From contig NZ_AP025637.1 in the NCBI RefSeq assembly GCF_022846615.1, positions 558,001 to 622,000 of the forward strand: a DNA stretch of 64,000 nt, given 5' to 3'. This stretch comes from Roseomonas fluvialis (lineage in GTDB: Bacteria > Pseudomonadota > Alphaproteobacteria > Acetobacterales > Acetobacteraceae). The position numbers were made by a program, and so were the translations under genes. The notes below the pieces were generated by a model. That model was not told the DNA's origin and ran no database searches. It saw only the letters and a program-made list of their open reading frames with translations. Within the stretch, counting starts at the first letter, position 1. Each line of letters opens with the position of its first letter. Shown piece after piece: positions 34,430-41,254 of this stretch.

Positions 34430-34900
34430 TCAGTGGTGGTGGCCTGAACCGCGCGCGCCGGCGGCCTCGACCGCGAGTTCCACTTGCACCTCGCCGGCGC
34501 GTTCGAAACGCAGCGTGAGCGGCACGCGGCCGCCCTGTGCCATCGGCCCCGTGAGGCCGATCAGCATGACGTGGAAGCCGCCAGGCCGTAGTTCGACCGT
34601 CTCGCCCGGCGCCACGGCGATATCGGTGACCGGACGCATGCGCATCACGTCGCCCTCCCGCACCACCGTGTGCAGTTCGACCACGCGCGCGAAGGGCGTG
34701 CTGGCCGAGATCAGCCGGTCGGGCCGCGCCCCGGTGTTGCGCAGGCGCATGAAGGCGGCGCCGTTCGCATTGGCGCCGGCGGCGCGCGTCCAGGGGTGCA
34801 CGATCGCGAGGTCACCGGCGGTGTAGTCATGCGCGACGGCGGGCATCGCCAGCAGTGCGCAGGCGGCGGCGATCGCGCCGCGGCGGGTCGTGTGGGTCAT
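34430..34900 (-). CDS. PCuAC periplasmic copper chaperone
   Basis: 156 residues. Exported (twin-arginine-like TTRRGAIAAACALLAMPAVA). The copper motif H-x10-M-x21-H-x-M is exact: H77, M88, H110, M112. An additional GHHH ends the protein. PCuAC delivers Cu(I) to the CuA or CuB sites of haem-copper oxidases with Sco proteins; neither is in the window. Last gene of a minus-strand copper cluster, 11 bases after a small exported-protein gene. Confidence 0.93.
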   Translation of the reverse strand: MTHTTRRGAIAAACALLAMPAVAHDYTAGDLAIVHPWTRAAGANANGAAFMRLRNTGARPDRLISASTPFARVVELHTVVREGDVMRMRPVTDIAVAPGETVELRPGGFHVMLIGLTGPMAQGGRVPLTLRFERAGEVQVELAVEAAGARGSGHHH

Positions 34901-34911
34901 GGCGATGCTCC

Positions 34912-35256
34912 TCAGCGTGCGGCCAGGCGGTCGGGCCAGATCGGCTCGGCCGATCCGCTCCGCGCCTCGATGCGCCCGGCCAGGCGGGCGATGCGCGATG
35001 CCTCGCGGGCGCCGGCCTGCGGGTCGCCGGTTGTGCAGGCCTCGTTGGCGATCGCGATGGCGCGGTCAAGCGCCGCCGCTTCGTTTGCCGTGGCCGTGGC
35101 GCGCGCCGCGCCCGCCCAGTCCAGCGCGGGCGCCAGCGCGGCGCGGCACACGGCGGTGAGTTCGGCGTTCATCGCCTCGGTATCGCAGGCGCGCGCCAGC
35201 GGCGGCGCCATCACCAGCAGCGCGGCCAGCGCCGCCGCCTTCGGGAAGTCCATCAT
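34912..35256 (-). CDS. Small exported cysteine-containing protein
   Basis: 114 residues. Signal peptide (KAAALAALLVMAPPLARA) followed by CDTEAMNAELTAVCRAAL; three cysteines in the mature part, the first right at the predicted cleavage site. Otherwise an Ala-rich helical protein ending PIWPDRLAAR. No named domain recognised. AGGAGG precedes two adjacent ATGs (35256 and 35253). Its place between the ycnI-like and PCuAC genes suggests a periplasmic copper-related role. Confidence 0.75.
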   Translation of the reverse strand: MMDFPKAAALAALLVMAPPLARACDTEAMNAELTAVCRAALAPALDWAGAARATATANEAAALDRAIAIANEACTTGDPQAGAREASRIARLAGRIEARSGSAEPIWPDRLAAR

Positions 35257-35270
35257 CACGTCCTCCTGGG

Positions 35271-35783
35271 TCAGCGCGGAGTGAGCCGCATCGCGGCGGC
35301 GGGGTGAGGATAATCCGACAGGCGCCGGCCTTCGGCGGGAATCTCCGCCCAGTTCACCGAGGCACCGCCCTCGCAATCCTGGCGCACCGCGAACCACAGC
35401 GTGGCGTCGGGCGTATTCGGCACGCGGAAGCGCAGCACGAACTCGTCGTAGTGCTCGTTGGGCAGGCGGCCGCCTTCCCAGGTGACGGTGCCGAGGTCGC
35501 GCACCGCGCCGTGGCCGGTGGGCTCGGGCGCACCCTCGCGCGGGGTGGTCACGAGGGTCCAGCCGGGCTTGGGCATCGGCCGCGCGGCGGTCACGCCTTC
35601 CGGGAGGCGGACGGTGATGCGCGTGGTGGCGGCATCGCCGCAGCCATGCGGTACGCGCAGCGCGGCGCGCACATAGGCGTGCGGCGCGGCCTGCGCAGGG
35701 TCGATGCTGACATGCGCCGCGGCGGGAAGCGTGGGCAGCGCAAGGGCGATCGCGAGGATCAGGGCGGATCGGTTCATGGTCAT
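35271..35783 (-). CDS. YcnI-type (DUF1775) copper-binding protein
   Basis: 170 residues. Signal peptide cut at PAAA/HVSIDP, leaving an N-terminal histidine, the ligand used in YcnI copper sites. Family segments: AHVSIDPAQA, ALRVPHGC, ITVRLPEGV, KPGWTL and a late tryptophan in VNWAEIP. Unlike many YcnI proteins it lacks a C-terminal membrane anchor. AGGAGA precedes the ATG. Positioned between the DJ-1-like gene and the small exported-protein gene, 14-20 bases from each. Confidence 0.9.
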   Translation of the reverse strand: MTMNRSALILAIALALPTLPAAAHVSIDPAQAAPHAYVRAALRVPHGCGDAATTRITVRLPEGVTAARPMPKPGWTLVTTPREGAPEPTGHGAVRDLGTVTWEGGRLPNEHYDEFVLRFRVPNTPDATLWFAVRQDCEGGASVNWAEIPAEGRRLSDYPHPAAAMRLTPR

Positions 35784-35803
35784 GGTCTCCTGTCGGGGTG
35801 GGG

Positions 35804-36628
35804 TCAGGTCGGCATGCGTTGCGCGGCTTCGTCGGCGGCGCGGCGGATGCGGTCGAGGAAGGGGTCGAACATGCGGGTGATGATCTGCGTCGCCTCGGGC
35901 GGGGCGCTGGCCGGCGTGCCCGCGTCGAAGGGTGGTTCGGGCGCGTATTCCGCGACCAGCTGGACGGCCTTGGCGTAGAAGTCGTCGCGCAGGGCGGCGA
36001 CCATCGACAGGCCGAAATCGATGCCGGCCGTCACGCCGCCGCCCGTCGCGCGATTGCGGTCGATCACCACGCGTTCGTTCACCGGGATGGCGCCGAAGGT
36101 CGGGAGCACATCGCGCGTCAGCCAGTGCGACGTGGCGCGATAGCCGCGCAACAGCCCCGCGGCGCCGAGCAGCAGCGTGCCGGTGCACACGCCCGTCACC
36201 CAGGTCGCGCGCCGGCCGCGGGCGGCGAGGAACGCCATCGTCTCGGCATCCTGCATCGCCGCCAGCGTGCCCTCGGACCCGCCGGGGACGCAGATCAGCG
36301 TCAGCGTCTCCGGGCAGTCGGCGAAGGTGGTGTCGGGCAGTACCGCGAGGTTTGTGTCGGTGACGATCGGATCGCGCGTCTTCGCCACCAGCCGCACCGT
36401 GGCGCCCATCAGTCCGCGAAGCATGTTGTGCGGGCCGACGAAGTCGAGCGCGGTGCAGCCGGGATAGAGCAGGAAGGCGATGTCCTCCGGCCCGCGCGCC
36501 GGCGCCAGGCGGGCCATCAGCGTCGCGTCGGTTGCATCCTGCGCGTGCTGCGCCGATGCGCCGCGCGCGGCTCCCAGGGCCAGCAGGGCCGCCAGCGCCG
36601 CGCGGCGCGATGCGTCGGTCGTGCTCAT
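35804..36628 (-). CDS. Exported DJ-1/PfpI protein, isonitrile hydratase-like
   Basis: 274 residues. A twin-arginine-type signal (SRRAALAALLALGAARGASA) precedes a DJ-1/PfpI domain (about 45-240). It follows the InhA isonitrile hydratase subclass: D62 in CTALDFVGPHN, LPDTTFADCP, ICVPGG, nucleophile C148 with T149 in VTGVCTGTLLLGAAGLLRGY, TGGGVTAGIDFGL and EYAPEPPFDAG. InhA hydrates isonitriles to N-substituted formamides; cytosolic homologues lack a signal, so export is unusual. Lies 3 bases after the TonB receptor gene. Other DJ-1-type activities (glyoxalase, amidase) remain possible. Confidence 0.87.
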   Translation of the reverse strand: MSTTDASRRAALAALLALGAARGASAQHAQDATDATLMARLAPARGPEDIAFLLYPGCTALDFVGPHNMLRGLMGATVRLVAKTRDPIVTDTNLAVLPDTTFADCPETLTLICVPGGSEGTLAAMQDAETMAFLAARGRRATWVTGVCTGTLLLGAAGLLRGYRATSHWLTRDVLPTFGAIPVNERVVIDRNRATGGGVTAGIDFGLSMVAALRDDFYAKAVQLVAEYAPEPPFDAGTPASAPPEATQIITRMFDPFLDRIRRAADEAAQRMPT

Positions 36629-36631
36629 GGT

Positions 36632-38782
36632 TCAGAACCTCAGGCTGGCGGTGAGGAACACCTCGGTCGGCGCGCCCGGCGTGACCGAGTTGTTGAAGTA
36701 GTTGAACGGCGTCGTGTAGGTCGCGTTGCCGATGTTGCGCCCCACCAGCGCCACGCGGACCGGCCCGGTCTGGTAGGCGATCTGCGCGTCGAAGGTGGTG
36801 TAGCCCTTGGTGCGCACCGTGTCGGTGTCGTTGGCCGGTGCGCCGGAGGCGACCGTCACGCCGCCGCCGATCGACAGGCCCTGCAGCCATTCCGGCCCGA
36901 TGTCGCGGAAGCGGTAGATGCCCCAGGCGCGCGCCAGGTTGCGCGGCACCGCGCGCAACGGCGTGCCGGGGGCCAGCAGGTTGTCCTGCGTGATCTCGGC
37001 ATTGGTGTAGGCGTAGTTGGCCAGCAGGGCGAAGTTTTGGTCGGGCTGCCACAGCATCTCGACCTCGACGCCGCGCGAGCGCTGCTGCCCGGTCTGGCGC
37101 GCCAGGCCGAAGAAGGCGGGGTCCGCCACCGGCACGTTGGTGCGCTCGATGTCGAAATACGCGACCGAGGCGGACAGCGTCTCGCCCAGTCGGGCGCGGA
37201 CGCCGACCTCCCATTGCTCGCTGGTCTCAGGCTTCGGTTCGTTGACGAGGAAGGCGTAGCCCGATGGCGAACGCAGCCCCTGGCCCCAGCCGGCATAGGG
37301 TGTCAGCCACGGCAGCACATCGACCGCGATGCCCACCCGCGGCGTCCAGCGCGTGGTGGTGGAATCGAAGCCGCCGCCGGCATCGGGTGTGGAGCTGATC
37401 TGCAACTGCGTCACGCGCGCCGCGGCCAGGATGTGCACGCGGTCCCACAGCGTCGCCTGTTCCTGCAGGAAGGCCGCCAGTGTGGTGTAGACATTGCGCG
37501 TCGGCGGCGCGCGCTGCGGCCGCACGAAGGTGGCGTCGGTCGGCTGCGCGAAGTCGTAGATGTCGGAGAAGGCAAAGGCGATCCCGCCCTCGTCCCACAC
37601 CCGGTCGCCCTCGAGGCCGGCCAGCACGGTGTGGCGCACCGGGCCGGTGGTGAAGCGCGCCTCGAGCGTGGGCAGCACCGTCACCTGCGACAGGTCCTGC
37701 TGCAGGTAGCCATTGAAGCGCGCATAGGTGGTGTTGCCGACCACCGGCGGGCCGAAGGGGAACTGTGCCGGCTGCTCGAGGTTGCTCGACGCCATCTGCG
37801 CCGCCAGGCGCAGCGTGAACACGTCGTCGAAGCGGTGCTCGAAGAACAGCCGCCCGCCGTTGCGCTGCGTGACGGTGCGCGGGACGTTGCCGCCGTTGGC
37901 ATTGCGGTAGGGGTCGATGCCGAAGTTCGACGCCCCGCCCGTGAGCTCCGGCGGCAGGCCCGGATAGTCGTTGGCCCTGCGTTCGGAGGTGAAGGCCTGC
38001 ACCGTGACGGAGGTGTTCTCCGTGCGCACCGTCACCGCCGGAATCACCTGGTAGCCGCTGAGCAGCACGTTCTCGATGTAGGAGCGCGTGGACAGGTATT
38101 CCGCCTGCAACCGGGCCGAGACCTGCACACCGCCATTGGCCGTGGTGCCCGCCACCTGGTTCAGGTCCATGTACGGGTTGGCGTAGCCATAGGGGCCGAA
38201 GGTGACGCCCATCTCGTAGGAATTCGCGACACCCGGCAGGCGCGAGACGAAGTTCACGACGCCGCCATGCCCGCCGCCGAGCCCGCCGCCGAACAGCGTG
38301 CTCGATGGGCCGCGGATCACCTCGATGCGCTCGATGCCGAGCAGCGACTGCGCGAAGCCGGCATCGAAGTAGCTCTGCATGCCGTCGCGGTAGATCTCGG
38401 CCGAGAAGCCGCGCACGAAGGTGTTGAGGTTCTGGTTCAGGAACAGCGGGCTCTCGGGCACCACGCCGGCGGCGTTGCGCAGCGCATCCGCCACGGTGCG
38501 GTCGCCCTGGTCCTCGATGAGCTGCCGCGGGATGACCGTGACCGATTGCGGGATCTGGTTCAGCGGGGTCGAGGTGCGCGTGGCGCTCGACGATGTCAGC
38601 GCCTGGTAGCCGCGCAACTCGCCGACCTGGTCGCGTTCGAGCAGCGGCGGCGCGGTGACGATCATCGGCGGCACGGTGCCGTCCGGAAAGGCCACGGGGC
38701 CGGGGGTCTGGGCAGCGGCGGGCAGCACTGCTCCGCATGCAAGGACGGCCGCGATGCGCGGCGCGAACATGGTGTTGAACAC
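36632..38782 (-). CDS. TonB-dependent outer-membrane receptor (siderophore-receptor type)
   Basis: About 716 residues. Signal peptide ending LPAAA/QTPG, then a plug domain with LNQIPQSVTVIPRQLIED, VADALRNAAGV and IEVIRGPSSTLFGGG, and a 22-strand barrel ending in the terminal aromatic ALRF-type strand (VFLTASLRF). It imports a metal chelate using TonB energy. GGAGAG suits the GTG at 38782; ATGs at 38770 and 38821 are alternatives. The plug is of the siderophore type, but all neighbouring genes point to copper. Confidence 0.92.
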   Translation of the reverse strand: MFNTMFAPRIAAVLACGAVLPAAAQTPGPVAFPDGTVPPMIVTAPPLLERDQVGELRGYQALTSSSATRTSTPLNQIPQSVTVIPRQLIEDQGDRTVADALRNAAGVVPESPLFLNQNLNTFVRGFSAEIYRDGMQSYFDAGFAQSLLGIERIEVIRGPSSTLFGGGLGGGHGGVVNFVSRLPGVANSYEMGVTFGPYGYANPYMDLNQVAGTTANGGVQVSARLQAEYLSTRSYIENVLLSGYQVIPAVTVRTENTSVTVQAFTSERRANDYPGLPPELTGGASNFGIDPYRNANGGNVPRTVTQRNGGRLFFEHRFDDVFTLRLAAQMASSNLEQPAQFPFGPPVVGNTTYARFNGYLQQDLSQVTVLPTLEARFTTGPVRHTVLAGLEGDRVWDEGGIAFAFSDIYDFAQPTDATFVRPQRAPPTRNVYTTLAAFLQEQATLWDRVHILAAARVTQLQISSTPDAGGGFDSTTTRWTPRVGIAVDVLPWLTPYAGWGQGLRSPSGYAFLVNEPKPETSEQWEVGVRARLGETLSASVAYFDIERTNVPVADPAFFGLARQTGQQRSRGVEVEMLWQPDQNFALLANYAYTNAEITQDNLLAPGTPLRAVPRNLARAWGIYRFRDIGPEWLQGLSIGGGVTVASGAPANDTDTVRTKGYTTFDAQIAYQTGPVRVALVGRNIGNATYTTPFNYFNNSVTPGAPTEVFLTASLRF

Positions 38783-38848
38783 GAAGGGTACTCTCCGGAG
38801 GCGGCTGGACGGCAGGCGCACAGGCGGCCGTCCCCTCGCGGGGCGGCC

Positions 38849-39259
38849 TCAGGAGAGGGTGGGCGGTCCGGTCGGCCGGTAGGGTGGCGCGCGCGCGCCC
38901 GGCGGCAGGCTGTCGCGCGTGGCCGGCGGGAACGCCACCGCCCCGGCCAGCCAGGCCGGCATCGGCACGTCCGGCGCGGATGTCATCGCCGCCTGCGGCA
39001 GCGCGTGGCACACCACGCAGGCGCCCGCCGCGCCGTCATGCGCAGGCAGCTCCTGCCCGTCGGGTCCGATCATCACGGTGCGGGTGCCGTCGGCTGCGCA
39101 GATCACCGCCTCGAAGCCAGCGGGGGCGGCGGCCATCGCCAGGCAATGCGCCGGCGCGACCACCACCTGCAACAGCAGAAGGAAGGCGATCAGTCGCGCG
39201 AAGGGGCGGGACAGCCGAGCCACGATTCGTCGCTTACAGCGGTGCGGGTCCCGCGGCAA
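38849..39259 (-). CDS. DUF2946-family protein
   Basis: 136 residues: a basic N-terminus, one hydrophobic helix (LIAFLLLLQVVVAPAHCLAMA), then cysteines in VICAADG and the CVVCH motif, and a Pro-rich tail. DUF2946 proteins are frequent companions of TonB-dependent copper receptors and copper-responsive genes. Probably membrane-anchored or exported and able to bind metal via CVVCH. A GTG at 39223 is an alternative start. First gene of the cluster, 66 bases ahead of the receptor. Confidence 0.8.
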   Translation of the reverse strand: MPRDPHRCKRRIVARLSRPFARLIAFLLLLQVVVAPAHCLAMAAAPAGFEAVICAADGTRTVMIGPDGQELPAHDGAAGACVVCHALPQAAMTSAPDVPMPAWLAGAVAFPPATRDSLPPGARAPPYRPTGPPTLS

Positions 39260-39268
39260 GCGCGCCGG

Positions 39269-39820
39269 TCACGCCGCCGCGCGTGCCGCCAGGTCGTACT
39301 CCACCTCGGGCGTATAGACCGACGCCTCCTTGCCCAGGCGAGAGGAGAACAGCGTGAAATGCTGCACGCTGACCGGCGTGGCGCGGAACAGGTTGTGTGC
39401 CTGGACATAGGCCACGACCTTGTCGAGCGGCGCGCGATCGACCCGCGCGAGCGTCACATGCGGGGAGAAGCGCTTGCGTTCCGGCGGCAGGCCGACGCGC
39501 TGCAGCGCCGTCTCGATCTTGCCCTGCAGGTGCGTGAGCGTGTCGTTGCGCTCGGCACCCACCCACAGCGACTGGATGCGCCCGGCCTTGTCGAAGGTGC
39601 CGACCCCGCGCAGCGAGAGGTCGAAGGCATGGCCGCGGATCATCGCCAGCGCGTCGTCCACCTCCTGCGCGCGCCAGTTCTCGATCTCGCCGATGAAGCG
39701 CAGCGTCAGGTGGTAGTTGTCCGGCGGAACCCATTTCGCCCCGGGGATGCCACCCGCCAGGCCCGCGACCTCGGACCTGATCTCGGGGGGAAGGGCCAGG
39801 GCGACGAACAGGCGCAGCAT
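39269..39820 (-). CDS. thpR: RNA 2',3'-cyclic phosphodiesterase
   Basis: 183 residues of the 2H phosphoesterase superfamily. Both catalytic HxTx motifs are present: HLTLRF and HVTLAR, with FVALALPPEIR at the start. It opens 2',3'-cyclic phosphates on RNA ends. AAGGAGGGGG stands before the ATG at 39820, ruling out the longer frame. It stops 9 bases before the DUF2946 gene begins, so read-through into the copper cluster is conceivable. Confidence 0.93.
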   Translation of the reverse strand: MLRLFVALALPPEIRSEVAGLAGGIPGAKWVPPDNYHLTLRFIGEIENWRAQEVDDALAMIRGHAFDLSLRGVGTFDKAGRIQSLWVGAERNDTLTHLQGKIETALQRVGLPPERKRFSPHVTLARVDRAPLDKVVAYVQAHNLFRATPVSVQHFTLFSSRLGKEASVYTPEVEYDLAARAAA

Positions 39821-39845
39821 GGGGCCCCCTCCTTGCCTGGACGCG

Positions 39846-40526
39846 TCAGCCGGTGGGCACCCGCGCCAGCAGCGATTCGACGGCCGGCAGCATGCGACGG
39901 ACCAGTTCCGCGACGCCAGCCTCATTGGGATGAATCCTGTCCGGCTGGTTCATCGCCGGGTCGCCGGCCACGCCATCCAGCAGGAAGGGGTAGAACACGA
40001 CCTCCGGCCGCGCCTGAGCGATGCTGGTGAAGGTCGCTGCGAAGTCCCGCCCATAATCGGCGCCGAGGTTCGGCGGTGCCAGCATTCCCGCCAGCATCGC
40101 CGGCAGGTTGCGCTGCTTGAGCGCATCCAGGATGGCGTTCAGGTTCGCGGCGCTGGCGCGCGGTTCGATGCCGCGCAGCCCGTCATTGCCGCCCAGCGCC
40201 ACGATCACCGCATCCGGCCGGTCCGCCAGCGCCCAGGCCAACCGCGCGCGGCCGCCCGCCGTGGTGTCGCCCGAAACGCCGGCATCGATCACCCGCACAT
40301 CGCGCCCGCGCTCGCGCAGCGCGGCCTCGAGCCGCGCCGGCAAGCCCTGCCCGCGGGCCAGCCCATAAGCGGCGGTGATCGAATCCCCCAGCATCATCAC
40401 GCGGATCTCGCGCGCCGACGCGGGCGTCGCGGCCAGCAACGGCAACATTCCGATACCAGTGAAAAGTTGGCGGATCGCGTCGCGGCGCCCATATCGGGCC
40501 GGAAGCCGCGGAACCAGAACGCCCAT
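39846..40526 (-). CDS. tesA: Arylesterase/lysophospholipase, TesA-like (GDSL/SGNH)
   Basis: 226 residues. N-terminal signal (IRQLFTGIGMLPLLAATPASA), then the four SGNH blocks: GDSITAAYGL with the nucleophilic serine, GVSGDTTAGG, ALGGNDGLRG, and PDRIHPNEAG with the Asp and His. Periplasmic thioesterase/protease I-type hydrolase of acyl esters. GGAAGGG precedes the ATG. Its start codon overlaps the start codon of the divergent ABC gene (CATG at 40524-40527), the compact form of the tesA-ybbA arrangement known from E. coli. Confidence 0.92.
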   Translation of the reverse strand: MGVLVPRLPARYGRRDAIRQLFTGIGMLPLLAATPASAREIRVMMLGDSITAAYGLARGQGLPARLEAALRERGRDVRVIDAGVSGDTTAGGRARLAWALADRPDAVIVALGGNDGLRGIEPRASAANLNAILDALKQRNLPAMLAGMLAPPNLGADYGRDFAATFTSIAQARPEVVFYPFLLDGVAGDPAMNQPDRIHPNEAGVAELVRRMLPAVESLLARVPTG

Positions 40527-41253
40527 GGATGCCCTTCCACATACCGCCCCGGTCGCTGCCGGGACGCCCGCCGGATCGCCGTTGATCCAGGCCCTCAACC
40601 TGTCCTTCCAGGTGAGGGCCCAGGCCGGCGAGATCAATATCCTGCGCGGCGTGGACCTGGCGGTGCGCACCGGGGAGGCGGTCGGGATCGTCGGCCCGTC
40701 CGGGTCGGGCAAGACGTCGCTGCTGATGCTCCTGGCGGGGCTCGACCGGCCGACCGGCGGCACGCTGTCGGTGGCGGGCCAGGACCTGATCCGCATGAAC
40801 GAGGACCAGCTCGCGGTGTTCCGCCGCGACAATGTCGGGATCGTGTTCCAGTCCTTCCACCTGGTGCCGACCATGACTGCGATCGAGAACGTGGCGGTGC
40901 CGCTGGAATTCGCCGGCCGTGCCGATGCCTTCGACCGCGCGGAAGCGGCACTGCGCAGCGTGGGCCTCGGCCATCGCCTGACGCACTACCCCGGCCAGCT
41001 TTCGGGCGGTGAGCAGCAGCGCGTGGCCCTGGCGCGCGCCTTCGTGGCCGAACCCAAGCTGCTGCTGGCGGACGAACCCACCGGCAACCTCGACCGCGGC
41101 ACCGGCGGGCATGTGATGGACCTGTTGTTCGGCTTGCGCGAACAGTTCGGCACGACGCTGCTGCTGATCACCCACGACCCGCTGCTGGCCGAACGCTGCG
41201 AGCGCCAGGTGCGCATCGAGGACGGCAAGATCGTCAGCGACGGCGCGCGCTGA
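40525..41253 (+). CDS. ABC transporter ATPase, YbbA/LolD type
   Basis: 242 residues. Walker A GPSGSGKTS, Q-loop VFQSFHLVP, signature LSGGEQQRVALARA, Walker B LLLADEPTGNLD and the H-loop THDP. It belongs to the MacB/LolD/YbbA class that works with FtsX-like permeases rather than moving solutes through a channel. The start shares bases with the divergent tesA start and has a weak ribosome-binding site. The permease gene follows after 1 base. Confidence 0.92.
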   Translation: MDALPHTAPVAAGTPAGSPLIQALNLSFQVRAQAGEINILRGVDLAVRTGEAVGIVGPSGSGKTSLLMLLAGLDRPTGGTLSVAGQDLIRMNEDQLAVFRRDNVGIVFQSFHLVPTMTAIENVAVPLEFAGRADAFDRAEAALRSVGLGHRLTHYPGQLSGGEQQRVALARAFVAEPKLLLADEPTGNLDRGTGGHVMDLLFGLREQFGTTLLLITHDPLLAERCERQVRIEDGKIVSDGAR

Positions 41254-41254
41254 G

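Noticed and set aside
35798-40030. Very long plus-strand open frame opposite the copper cluster, thpR and tesA
   Set aside because: Arg/His/Gly/Ala-rich translation with no family features; the minus-strand genes have signal peptides and known motifs. Long antisense frames are a by-product of high GC at third positions.
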